Assembly: GCF_007109405.1 (NCBI RefSeq)
Contig: NZ_VJOY01000001.1
Location: 62,001 to 126,000 of the forward strand
Length of the DNA stretch: 64,000 nucleotides
Origin: Pseudomonas mangiferae
GTDB lineage: Bacteria; Pseudomonadota; Gammaproteobacteria; Pseudomonadales; Pseudomonadaceae
Direction: 5' to 3'
This document shows positions 38,179-50,100 of the stretch, piece after piece (the first letter of the stretch is position 1; every line of letters begins with the position of its first letter). The position numbers and the translations under genes were made by a program. The notes under the pieces were generated by a model. That model ran no database searches. It was not told the origin of the DNA and worked only from the letters and a program-made list of their open reading frames with translations.

Positions 38179-41100
38179 TCAACCTGCTAGTAGCCAGGCC
38201 AATTCCTCCAGCTGAGCCGAGCGCATCTGACTGGCGGTCTGCAGCTGTTCTTCAAGCGTTGGCGGTGCGTGTGTCGTCAGCGCGATATCGCCGCGCTCGG
38301 CAGCATCGTGTGCCAGCAACGTGTCCGCTGGAGCCGTGTCGGGAATATCGAGGATGACCATGGGTTCGCTGAGCGAGAAGTTCGCCGGCGAAGGCACGCT
38401 CTGCTGCGGAACCAGGGTCGCCGCGGAGTTCCCCGTGCCGAACGGTCCGGCCCGCAGCATGTTGACGTCGAGGGGCTGCCGGCTGCGCTCGTTCAGGTCG
38501 CCCACTGCCTGGGACATGGGGCCTTTGAAGGGCGTGATCTCCAAGGTATTGCCCAGGCCCTGGAGACCGTTCGCCACCTCGCGCATGGGCTCGTCCCCGA
38601 CCACGGTCATCCCTTCCAGGCGCCGGAAGCCGTTGATCACGTCCAGCAGTACCGGCTCGTAGTTGGCGGTGCGGGTGAAGACGGTGGTCTGCTGGACGCT
38701 CAGAACCCGCGCGACGCCGATGCTGGAGTTGGGCGTCGGGGCGACGTAGAACTCCTGGGTCGGCGTGACGGTGATCGTCACGGTGCCGGTGACGAATCCG
38801 CCTGCGCCGTCGCTGACGGTGTAGGTCAGGGTATCGGTGCCGGTGTAGTTCGCCGTGGGGGTGTAGGTCACGCTGCCGTCGGGGTTGACCACCGTGGTGC
38901 CGTTGTTCGCGGCGGCGCTGGTCACCGTGAGGACGGGCGAGTCGACGTCTTTGACATTGCTCAGCACGTCGAGGGTGATGGCGGTGTCCTCGGGGGTGGT
39001 GGCGCTGCTCGGGGTCACGGTGGGCGCATCGTTCACCGCGGTGATGGTGATCGCCACGTTGGCCGTGACGGTGCCGCCCGCGCCGTCGCTGAGGGTGTAG
39101 GTCAGGGTGTCGCTGCCGTTGAAGTCGGGGTTCGGCGTGTAGGTCAGGGTGCCGTCGGGGTTGATCACCACGCTGCCGTTGCCCGCCGACGCGGCGGTGA
39201 CGGTCAGCGGGTCGCCGTCCGGATCGCTCGCCGTGGCCAGCGGGTCGAGGGTCAGCGGGGTGTCTTCGGCGGTGGTGGCGGTGCTGTCGCTGGCCACCGG
39301 CGGCCGGTTGGTGCCGGTACCGGCACCGACGGTCACGGTCACGGTGGCCGTGGCGCTGGCGCCATCGGCATCGACCACCTGGTAGACGAAACTGTCGGCG
39401 CCGCTGTAACCGGCGGCCGGCACGTAGGTGAAGCTGCCGTCGGCGTTGAGGGTCAGGGTGCCGTTGGCTGGCGCTTGCAGGGTGCTGAAGGTGAGGGCGT
39501 CGCCGTCGGGGTCGGTGGCCGGCAGCTGGCCCGTGTAGGTGCCGTCCGCCGCCACCTCGATGCTGCTGTCGCTGGCCACCGGCGCCGGGTTGGTGACGGT
39601 CAGAGTGAAGACCTGGGCCACCTGGCTGCTGCCGTCGCTGGCGGTGACCGTGATGGTGTAGACGCCGTTGCCCACCTGGCTGGCGCTGCTCCCCAGGGTG
39701 CCGCTGATGAGCCCGGTGGCGGAGTCGATGCCCAGGCCGGCGGGCAGGCCGCTGGCGCTGTAGGTCAGGCTGTCGCCGTCCGGATCGGTGAAGTTACCGC
39801 TGACGTTGAGGGTGAAGGCCGAGCTGTCGGTGGCGGTCTGGGCCGCGATGGCGCCGTTGGCGACCGGGGCGTCGTTAGCCGACGTGACGACAATGCTCAC
39901 CACGGCCGTGGCGATTCCACCGTCGCTGTCCACCACCTGGTAGGTGAAGCTGTCGGCGCCGGTGTAGTCGGTGGCCGGGGTATAGGTGAAGGTGCCGTCG
40001 GCGTTGAGCACCAGGGTGCCGTGGGCAGGTGGCTGGGCGACGCTGAAGGTGAAGGCGTCGCCATCGCTGTCGCTGGCCACCAGCGTGCCTTGGTAGGCGG
40101 TGTCCTCGGCGGTGGTGAAGGCGCTGTTGGCGGTGGTGGGCGGGGGGTTGCCGACATTCAGCACGAAGGTCTGCTGGAGCGTGCCACCGTTGCCGTCGCT
40201 GACGGTGAGGGTGACGGTGTAGGCCCCGCCGCCGTTGGGGCCCTGGGTAGAGGCGTGGCCGCCCAAGGTGCCGCTGATGAGGCCCGTGGCGGGGTCGATA
40301 CTCAGTCCATCGGGCAGGCCGCTGGCGCTGTAGGTGAGCACGTCGCCGTCGGCATCGCTGAAGTTGCCGCCCACGTTGAGGTAGAAGCTGCCGCCATCGG
40401 CGGCGCTCTGGGTGGGGATGCTGCCGGTGGCGGTCGGCGCGTCGTTTTCCGGGGTCACCGACAGGCTCACCACGGCGGTGGCGAGGCCGCCGTCGGCGTC
40501 GCGGACCTGGTAGGTGAAGCTGTCCGGGCCGTTGTAGTCGGCCGTCGGGGTGTAGGTGAAGCTGCCGTCGGCATTGAGCACCAGGCTGCCGTGGGTCGGC
40601 GCCTGGGTGACGCTGAAGGTCAGGGCGTCGCCGTCCACGTCGCTGGCATTCAGCTGGCCGCTGTACGGGGTGTCCTCGGCGGTGCTGAAGCTGCTGTTGG
40701 CGGTGGTCGGTGCAGGGTTGCTGACGTTCAGGGTGAAGAGCAGTTCAACCCGCCCGCCGTTGCCGTCGCTGGCGGCGACCACCACGGTGTAGGCGCCGCT
40801 GCCGTTGAGGCCCTGGGTCGAGGCGTTGTTGGCCAGGGTGCCGCTGATGAGACCAGTGGCCGGGTCGATGCTCAGCCCGGCCGGCAAGCCGCTGGCGCTG
40901 TAGGTCAAGGGGTCGCCGTCGGCGTCGCTGAAGTTGCCGGCGACGTTGAGGGTGAACGGGCCGGCGTCGCTGGCGGACTGGGTGGCGATGGGGCCGGTGC
41001 TCACCGGGGCATGGTTGGCCGCGCCCACGTCGATGGTCACCACGGCGGTGGCGACGCCGCCGTCGCTGTCGGTTACCTGGTAGCTGAAGCTGTCCGGCCC

Positions 41101-44100
41101 GCTGTAGCCGCTGGCCGGGGTATAGGTGAAAGTGCCATCGGCATTCAGGGCCAGGCTGCCATGGGCCGGTTGCTGGAGCACGCTGAAGCTCAGCGGGTCG
41201 CCGTCGACGTCGGTGGCCACCAGCACGCCATTCAGCGGCGTGTTCGCGTCGGTGGTGACGCTGCTGTCGCGGGTCACCGGCGGCGGGTTGCTCACGCTGA
41301 GGGTGAAGCTCTGGCTGGCGGTGCCGCCGTGGCCGTCGTCGGCGGTGACGGTCAGGGTGTACACGCCGCTGCCGTTGAGCCCCTGACTGGAGGCGTCATG
41401 GGCGAGGGTGCCACTGATCAGGCCGGTGGCCGGGTCCAGGCTCAGGCCGGCGGGCAGGCCGCTGACGCTGTAGGTGAGGGTGTCGCCGTCGGCGTCGCTG
41501 AAGGTGCCGGCCACGTTGAGGTTGAAGGCCGCGCCATCGTTGGCGCTCTGCGCGGCGATGTTGCCGTTGGTGGTGGGGGCGCTGTTCACCGCAGTGACGC
41601 TGATGTTCACCAGGGCGGTGGCGACGCCGCCGTCGACGTCGCGGACCTGGTAGCTGAAACGGTCGGCGCCGCTGTAGCCGGCGACGGGGGTATAGGTGAA
41701 GGTGCCGTCCGGGTTGATCGTCAGGCTGCCGTGGAGCGGCGACTGGACGACGCTGAAGGTCAGGGCGTCGCCGTCGATGTCGCTGGCCACCAGCGCGCCG
41801 CTGTAGGACGTGCCTTCGGCAGTGCTGAAGGCGCTGTTGGCGGTGCTCGGGGCCGGGTTGCTGACGCTGAGGGTGAAGGTCTGCTGAGCCGAGCCGCCGT
41901 TGCCGTCGCTGGCGGTGACGGTCACGCTGTAGAACCCGCCGCCGTTGGGCCCCTGGGTCGAGGCGCTGCTGGCCAGGGTGCCGCTGATCAGCCCGGTGGC
42001 CGGGTCGAGGCTCAGGCCGGCGGGCAGCCCGCTGGCGCTGTAGGTCAGCACGTCGCCGTCGGCATCGCTGAAATTTCCAGCCACGTTGAGGCTGAAGCCG
42101 GCGCCGTCGTTGGCGGACTGCGCGGCGATGCTGCCGCTGGCGATCGGCCCCTGGTTCACCGCCGTGACGTCGATGTTCACCACGGCGGTGGCGAGGCCGC
42201 CGTCGGCGTCGCGGACCTGGTAGGTGAAGCGGTCGGGCCCGGCGTAGGCACCCGCCGGCGTGTAGGTGAAGGTGCCATCGGGATTCAGCACCAGGCTGCC
42301 GTGGGTGGGGGCCTGGGTGAGGCTGAAGGTCAGGGCGTCGCCATCCACGTCGCTGGCCACCAGGGCGCCGCTGTAGGCGGTGTCGCTGGCGGTGCTGAAC
42401 GCGCTGTTGGCGGTGCTGGGGGCCGGGTTGCTGACGTTCAGGGTGAACAGCTGCTCGACCCGCCCGCCGTTGCCGTCGTCGGCGGCGACGATCACCGTGT
42501 AGGCGCCGCTGCCGTTGAGGCCCTGGGTCGAGGCGTTGTTGGCCAGGGTGCCGCTGATGAGGCCGGTGGCGGGGTCGACGGCGAGGCCGGCGGGTAGCCC
42601 GCTGGCGCTGTAGGTAAGCGTGTCGCCGTCGGCATCGTTGAAGGTGCCGGCGACGTTCAGGCTGAAGGGGCCGGCGTCGGTGGCCGACTGGGTGGCGATG
42701 GGGCCGGTGGTCACCGGGGCGTGGTTGGTGCCGCCCACGTCGATGGTCACTACGGCGGTGGCGACGCCGCGGTCGCTGTCGGTCACCTGGTAGCTGAAAC
42801 TGTCCGGCCCGCTGTAGCCGCTGGCCGGTGTGTAGGTGAAGGTGCCGTCGGGGTTGAGCACCAGGCTGCCCTGGGCGGGGGCCTGGATGACGCTGAAGGT
42901 CAGGGCATCGCCGTCCACGTCGTTGGCCACCAGCGCGCCGCTCAGGGGCGTGTCGACGTCGGTGGTGACGCTGCTGTCGCGGGTGACAGGGGCCGGGTTG
43001 TTCGCCGTCAGGGTGAAGGTCTGATCGACCGAGCCGCCCTGGCCGTCGTTGGCCGTCACCACCACCGTATAGGTGCCCGCGCCGTTGGGGCCCTGGGTCG
43101 AGGCGTTGTTGGCCAGGGTGCCGCTGATCAGGCCGGTGGTCGGGTCGATGCTCAGCCCGGCCGGCAGGCCGCTGGCACTGTAGGTCAGGGCGTCGCCGTC
43201 GGCGTCGGCGAAGTTGCCGCTGACGTTGAGGGTGAAGGCGGTGCTGTCGTTGGCGCTCTGGGCGGCGATGCTGCCCACCGGGACCGGGGCGTCGTTGACC
43301 GCGGTGACGGTGATGGTCACCTGGGCGGTGGCGATGCCGCCGTCGCTGTCCACCACCTGGTAGTTGAAGCGATCCGTGCCGCTGTACTGGGCCGCGGGCA
43401 GGTAGGTGAAGGTGCCGTCGGGGTTGAGCACCAGGCTGCCATGGGCGGGCGCCTGGGTGACGCTGAAGGTCAGGGCATCGCCGTCCGGGTCGCTGGCCAG
43501 CAGCGCGCCGCTGTAGGCCGTGTTCTCGTCGGTGCTGAAGCTGCTGTTGGCGCTGCTGGGCGGCGGGTTGCTCACGGTGAGGACGAAGGTCTGGCTGGCG
43601 GTGCCGCCGCTGGTGTCGCTGGCCGTCACCACCACCGTGTAGGCGCCGCCGCCGTTGGGACCCTGGGTTGAGGCGTGGCCGTCCAGGGTGCCGCTGATGA
43701 CGCCGGTGACCGGGTCGATGCTCAGCCCGGCCGGCAAGCCATTGGCGCTGTAGGCCAGTACGTCGCCGTCGGCATCGGTGAAGGTGCCGCCGACGGCGAG
43801 GCTGAAGCCGGCGCCGTCGCTGGCGCTCTGGGCGGCGATGCTGCCCGCGGCGGCCGGCGCATCGTTGACCGGGACCACGGTGACGATGACCTGGGCGCTG
43901 GCGGTGAGGCCGGCGCCATCGCTGAGGGTGTAGGTGATGACGTCGGTGCCGTTGAAATTGGCGTTGGGGGTGTAGGTGAGGGTGCCGTCGGGGTTGAGGG
44001 TCACCGTGCCGTTGGCCGCGCTGGCGGCCACCACGCTGAGCCGGTCGCCGTCGACGTCGGTGTCGTTGGCCAGCACGTCGATGGTCACCGGGGTGTCTTC

Positions 44101-47100
44101 CAGGGTGGTCGCGCGGTCGTCGTTGGCGACCGGGGCGTCGTTCACCGGCGCGATGGCGAGCGTCACGGTGGCGGTGGCGAGGCCGCCGTCGGCGTCGCGG
44201 ACCTGGTAGGTGAAGCTGTCCGGGCCGTTGTAGTTGGCTACCGGGGTATAGGTGAAGGTGCCGTCGGGGTTGAGGGCCAGGGTGCCGTGCAGCGGCAGGC
44301 GGGTGGCGGTGAAGGTCAGGGCGTCGCCGTCCGGGTCGCTGGCCAGCAGCGCGCCACTGAACGGGGTGTCCTCGGTCAGGGCGAAGCTGGCATTGGCGGT
44401 GCCGGGCGGCGGGTTGCTCACGGTGAGGGTGAAAGTCTGGTCGACGCTGCCGCCGTTGCCATCGCTGGCGGTGACGATGACGGTGTAGGTCCCGCCGCCA
44501 TTGGGGCCCTGGGTCGAGGCGCTGCTGGCCAGGGTGCCGCTGATCAGGCCGGTGGCCGGGTCGATGGCGAGGCCGGCGGGCAGGCCGCTGGCGCCGTAGG
44601 TCAGGGTGTCGCCGTCGGCGTCGTTGAAGGCGCCGGCCACGTTGAGGCTGAAACCGGCACTGTCGCTGGCGTTCTGCGCAGCGATGCTGCCCACCGGGGT
44701 GGGGGCATCGTTGACCGCGCTGACGCTGATGCTCACCACCGCGGTGGATGCCCCGCCGTCGCTGTCGGTCACCCGGTAGGTGAAGCTGTCCGGGCCGTTG
44801 TAGTTGGCCGCCGGGGTGTAGGTGAAGCTGCCGTCGGGATTGAGCACCAGGCTGCCGTGGGCCGGTTGCTGGGCGACGCTGAACGCCAGGCTGTCGCCAT
44901 CCGGGTCGGTGGCCAGCAGCACGCCGCTGTAGGGCGTGTCTTCGGCGGTGCTGAGGCTGCTGTCGCTGGTACTGGGTAGCGGATTGCTGACAGTGAGGGT
45001 GAAAGTCTGGCTGACCACGCCGCCCTGACCGTCGTCGACGCTGAGGGTGACGCTGTAGACGCCCGCGCCGTTGGGCCCCTGGGTCGAGGCGCTGCTGGAC
45101 AGGGTGCCGCTGATCAGGCCGGTGGCCGGGTCGATGGCGAGGCCGACGGGCAGGCCGCTGGCGCTGTAGGTCAGCGCATCGCCGTCGGCGTCGTAGAAAT
45201 TGCCGGACACATCGAGGCTGAACGGCGCGCCGTCCGCCGCACTCTGCGGGACGATCACCCGGGTGGTGGGGATGTCGTTGACTGCGCTGACGACGATGTT
45301 CACCACGGCGGTGGCGATGCCGCCGTCGCTGTCCACCACCTGGTAGGTGAAGCTGTCGGGGCCGTTGTAGTTGAGGGCCGGCCGGTAGAGGAAGGTGCCG
45401 TCGGCGTCCAGCATCAGATCACCGTGGGCCGGTCGCTGGGTAACGCTGAAGGTGACGGTGTCGCCGTCCACGTCGGTGGCCAGCAGCACGCCGCCGTAGG
45501 CGGTGTCCTCGGCGGTGGTGAAGGCGCTGTTGGCGGTGCTGGGCGCCGGGTTGTTCACGGTCAGGGTGAAGGTCTGGTCGACCTGCCCGCCGTTGCCGTC
45601 GCTGGCGGTCACGATGACGGTGTAGGCGCCGCCCATGGGGCCTTGGGTCGAGGCGTCATGGGCCAGGGTGCCGCTGATCAGGCCGGTGGCCGGGTCGATG
45701 GCGAGCCCGGCAGGCAGCCCGCTGGCGCTGAAGGTCAGGGCATCGCCGTCCACGTCGCTGAAGTTCCCGGAGACGTTCAGGCTGAAGGCGCTGCTGTCGG
45801 CGGCGGTCTGGGCGGCGATGCTGCCCACGCCGGTCGGCGCGTCGTTGACCGTGCTGACCGAGACACTCACCACTGCGGTGGCGATGCCGCCGTCGCCGTC
45901 GGTCACCTGGTAGGCGAAGCTGTCCGGGCCGTTGTAGTCAGGCGCCGGGGTGTAGGTGAAGCTGCCGTCGGTATTCAGTACCAGATTGCCGTGCAGCGGC
46001 GGCGTGGTGACGCTGAAGGTCAGGGCGTCGCCGTCGAGGTCGGTGGCGTTCAGCTGGCCGCTGTAGGGGGTGTCCTCGGCGACGCTGACGGTGCTGTTGG
46101 CGGTGCTGGGGGCCGGGTTGCTCACGCTGAGGGTGAAGCTCTGGCCGATGCTGCCGCCGTTGCCGTCGCTCACCGTCACCAGGACCGTGTAGACGCCCGC
46201 GCCGTTGGGGCCCTGGGTGGAGGCATGGCCGCCCAGGGTGCCGCTGATGAGCCCCGTGGCCGGGTCGATGCTCAGCCCGGCGGGCAGGCCGCTGGCGCTG
46301 TAGGTCAGGGTGTCGCCGTCGGCGTCGGAGAAGTTGCCCGCCACGTTGAGGCTGAAGGCGCCGGCGTCGGTGGCGGATTGGGCGCCGATGGCGGCGTTGG
46401 CCACCGGCGGGTGGTTCACCGCGCCCACGTCGATGCTGACCACGGCGGTGGCGACGCCGCCGTCGCTGTCGGTCACCTGGTAGCTGAAGCTGTCCGGGCC
46501 GCTGTACAGCGCGTCCGGGGTGTAGGTGAAGGTGCCGTCCTGGGCGAGCGCCAGGGTGCCGTGGGCCGGTTGCTGGGTCACGCTGAAGCTCAGGGTATCG
46601 CCGTCGATGTCGCTGGCGATCAGGACCCCGGACAGGGTGCTGCCCTCGGCGGTGGTGAAGGCGCTGTCGTTGGTGAGGGGCGGCGGGTTGCTGACGCTGA
46701 GCGTGAAGCTCTGGGCCACCTGCGTGCCGTGGCCGTCGTCGGCGGTGATGGTGACGGTGTACACCCCGCCGCCGTTGGGGCCCTGGGTCGAGGCGTCGTG
46801 GGCCAGGGTGCCGCTGATCAGGCCGGTAGCCGGGTCGATGGAAAGGCCGGCGGGGAGCCCGCTGGCCGAGTAGCTCAGGCTGTCGCCGTCCGGGTCGGCG
46901 AAATTCCCCGCGACGTTCAGGCCGAAGGCAGCGCTGTCGATGCCGGTCTGGGCGGCGATGGGGCTGCTGACCGTCGGGGCGTCGTTGACCGGGGTGACGG
47001 TGATGCTGACCGTCGCCACGGCGACCCCGCCGTCGCTGTCGGTGACCCGGTAGCTGAAACTGTCCGGGCCGTTGTAGTTGGCGTTGGGCGTGTAGGTGAA

Positions 47101-50100
47101 GGTGCCGTCGGGGTTGAGCACCAGGCTGCCGTGGGCAGGCGGCTGGGCCGCGGCGAAGGACAGGCTGTCGCCGTCAACGTCGCTGGCCGTCAGGGTGCCG
47201 TTGTAGGGAGTGTCTTCCGCCAGGCTGATGCTGCCGCCGGCCGTGGTGGGCGCGGGGTTGCTCACGCTGAGGGCGAAGGTCTGGGTCACCTGCCCGCCGT
47301 TGCCATCGTCGGCGGTGACGGTGACCGTATAGGCACCGCTGCCGTTGGTTCCCTGGGTCGAGGCGTCGTGGGCCAGGGTGCCGCTGATGAGGCCGGAGGC
47401 CGGGTCGATGGCGAGGCCGGTGGGCAGGCCGCTGGCGCTGTAGGTCAGGGTGTCGCCGTTGGCGTCGGTGAAGTTGCCGGCCACGTTCAGGCTGAAGGCG
47501 CTGCTGTCGTCGGCCACCTGGGGCGCAATGGTGCCCACCGGGGCGGGAGGTGCGTTCACCGGGGTGACGGTGAGAGTCACCCCGGCACTGGCCGTGCCAC
47601 CGTCGGCGTCCACCAACTGGTAGGTGAAACTGTCCGGCCCGCGGTAGTTGAGGGTCGGGGTGTAGATGAAGGTGCCGTCGGCGTTGAGCACCAGGGTGCC
47701 GTGGGCAGGGCCCTGCAGCGGCGTGGTGTTGACGCTCAGGCTGTCCTGGTCGATGTCGCTGTCGTTGGCCAACACGTCGCCGTTGAGCACCGAGCCTTCG
47801 GCGACGCTGAAGCTGTCCGGGTTGGCGGTGGGCGGCGGGTTGCTCACGGTGAGGGTGAAACCGGCGCTGACCTGGCCGCCGTGGCCGTCGTCGGCGGTGA
47901 TCACGATGGCATAGGCGCCGCTGGGCACCTGGATGGAGGCATGGCCGCCCAGGGTGCCGCTGATGATACCGGTGGCCGGGTCGATGGCAAGGCCGGCTGG
48001 CAAGCCGCTGGCGCTGTAGGTCAGGGCGTCGCCGTCGGTGTCGCTGAAAGCACCGGACACGTTCAGGGACAGGCTCTGGCCGTCCTGGGCGGTGCGGTTG
48101 GCGAGGGCCGTGGCCACTGGGTCGGTGTTGGGCGCCGCGTTGATGGACACGGTGACCGTGGCAGTCTCCGTGGTCTGGTTGGAGTACACGGTGTAGGTGA
48201 AGGTGTCGGTGCCGGTGAAGCCGGCATCCGGGGTGTAGACGGCATTGCCTTGGGCATCCAGGGTGACGGTGCCGTGGGCGGGGTTGGTGAAGCTCTGCAC
48301 CACCCGGCCCGGGTTCTCGAAGGTATCGTTGGCCAGCACGTTGAAGCCCACCGCGTTATCGGTGGTGGTCGAGACGTGGTCGTCGACGATGTCCGCCACC
48401 GGGACGATCTGGATCGGCAGGATCGCGGTGACGCTGAGGGGCAGGCCCAGCTGGCCCAGTTCCAGGTTGATGGTCAGCGGGCCGTTGTAGTCGGCGCCCG
48501 GGGTATAGATGAGCCCGTTCAGCGCGGCATTGATGTCCGCCACCGTGCCGGAGATCCGCAGGGTGCTGTCGTCGACCCCGTCGCCTTCGCTGATGCTGAT
48601 GCCGGCGGTCTGGGTCAGGGTGAAGCCGCCGATGGGCACGCTCAGGCGCAGGTCCACCAGTTCGCCGTCCACATCGCCGACGCTCAGTTGCTGGCCCACC
48701 AGGTTGGCGAAGATCAGCGGGGTGTCTTCGGCGAACAGCGGGATCGTGGGCAGCTGCAGGGTGGGCAGGTCCACCACCGGCAGGACGGTCACCGCGATGA
48801 CCCCGGTGGCGCGGCCGCCATCGGCGTCCACCACCGTGTAGGTGATGGTATCGAGGCCGTTGTAGTTGGCATTGGGGGTGTAGGTCAGCGAGCCGTCGGG
48901 GTTGAGCACCACGCTGCCGTGCAGGGCGCTGGCGGCGGTGAGGGCGATACTGTCGTTGTCCGGGTCCACCACGCTGAACTGGGTGATGGTCAGGGGGGTG
49001 TCTTCCAGCACGGTGGCCACTGCCGGGGTGGTCACCGGCGGCGGATTGCTGACGGTGATCAGCAGCACCGAAGACGCGCTGGCGCCGGCCAGGTCGGTGG
49101 CGGTGACGGTCACCGCGTAGCGGCCGCCGGGCACCTGTACCGAGGCGTGGGTATCGAGCACGCCGCTGATCACGCCGGTGGCGGCGTCGATGCTCAGCCC
49201 TGCGGGCAGCCCGGTGGCGAGGTAGGTCAGCACGTCGAACAGGTCGCTGTCGGAGAAGGAGGCGCCCGCCGCCACCAGCACCCCGCCCCCGTCGACACCG
49301 GCCAGGCTGCCGAGGCTGCCCGCCACCGGCGCACTGTTGGTGCCCACCACCACGGTGATCGTGGCCTGCTCGGTCACGCCGCCGGAGGTGATGGTGTAGG
49401 TGAAGCTGTCGACGCCCCGGTAGCCCGGGGCCGGCGTGTAGATGAGCGCGCCGCCGGGGCCGATCACCACGCTGCCGTGGGCAGCCGCGCTGACCGCGGT
49501 GAGGGCGGCGTCGGGGTTGCTGAAGGTGTCGTTGGTCAGGGGGTAGAAGGTGACCGGCACCAGGGGCTGGGTCTGGACCGTATCGGGCACCGCGTCGGCG
49601 ACCGCGGCGAGGGTCAGGGCGGTGCTGGCGCTCTGGCTGAGCTGGCCGTCGCTGGCCAGGATGTTCAGGGTGGCGCTGCCGTTGTAGTCGGCCACCGGGG
49701 CGAAGGTCAGGCCGTCCAGGGCGGCGTTGATCGCGGCGGCGCTGCCGCGAAAGACCATGCTGGCGTCGGCGACGCCGTCGCCACTGGTGAAGCTGAGGCC
49801 GGCGGTCTGGGCAAGGGTCAGGGTGCCGTGGGTGACCTGCAGGGTGATGGTGAGGAGGTCGCCGTTGGCGTCGGCCACCACCAGCGCGTTGCCGGCGGCG
49901 CTGGAGAAGATCAGCGGCGTGTCTTCCTGGGCGGCCTGCGCGGCGGGCGCCAGCACCGTCGGCGCGTAGTTGGGCAGGGCGGTGGTGAGGGTGACCGTGG
50001 CGGTTTCCGTGGTGCCGTTGGAGGTGACGGTGTAGGTGAAACTGTCGGTGCCCAGATAGCCGCTGGTGGGGGTGTAGAGGGCGTTGCCCTGGGCATCCAG

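Noticed and set aside
38269-42597. Plus-strand open frame of about 1442 codons
   Set aside because: Same reason: antisense shadow with repetitive, non-protein-like composition.
39180-48060. CRISPR-like regular repeats
   Set aside because: The period is 570 bases, the repeats are coding and there are no short direct repeats with unique spacers.
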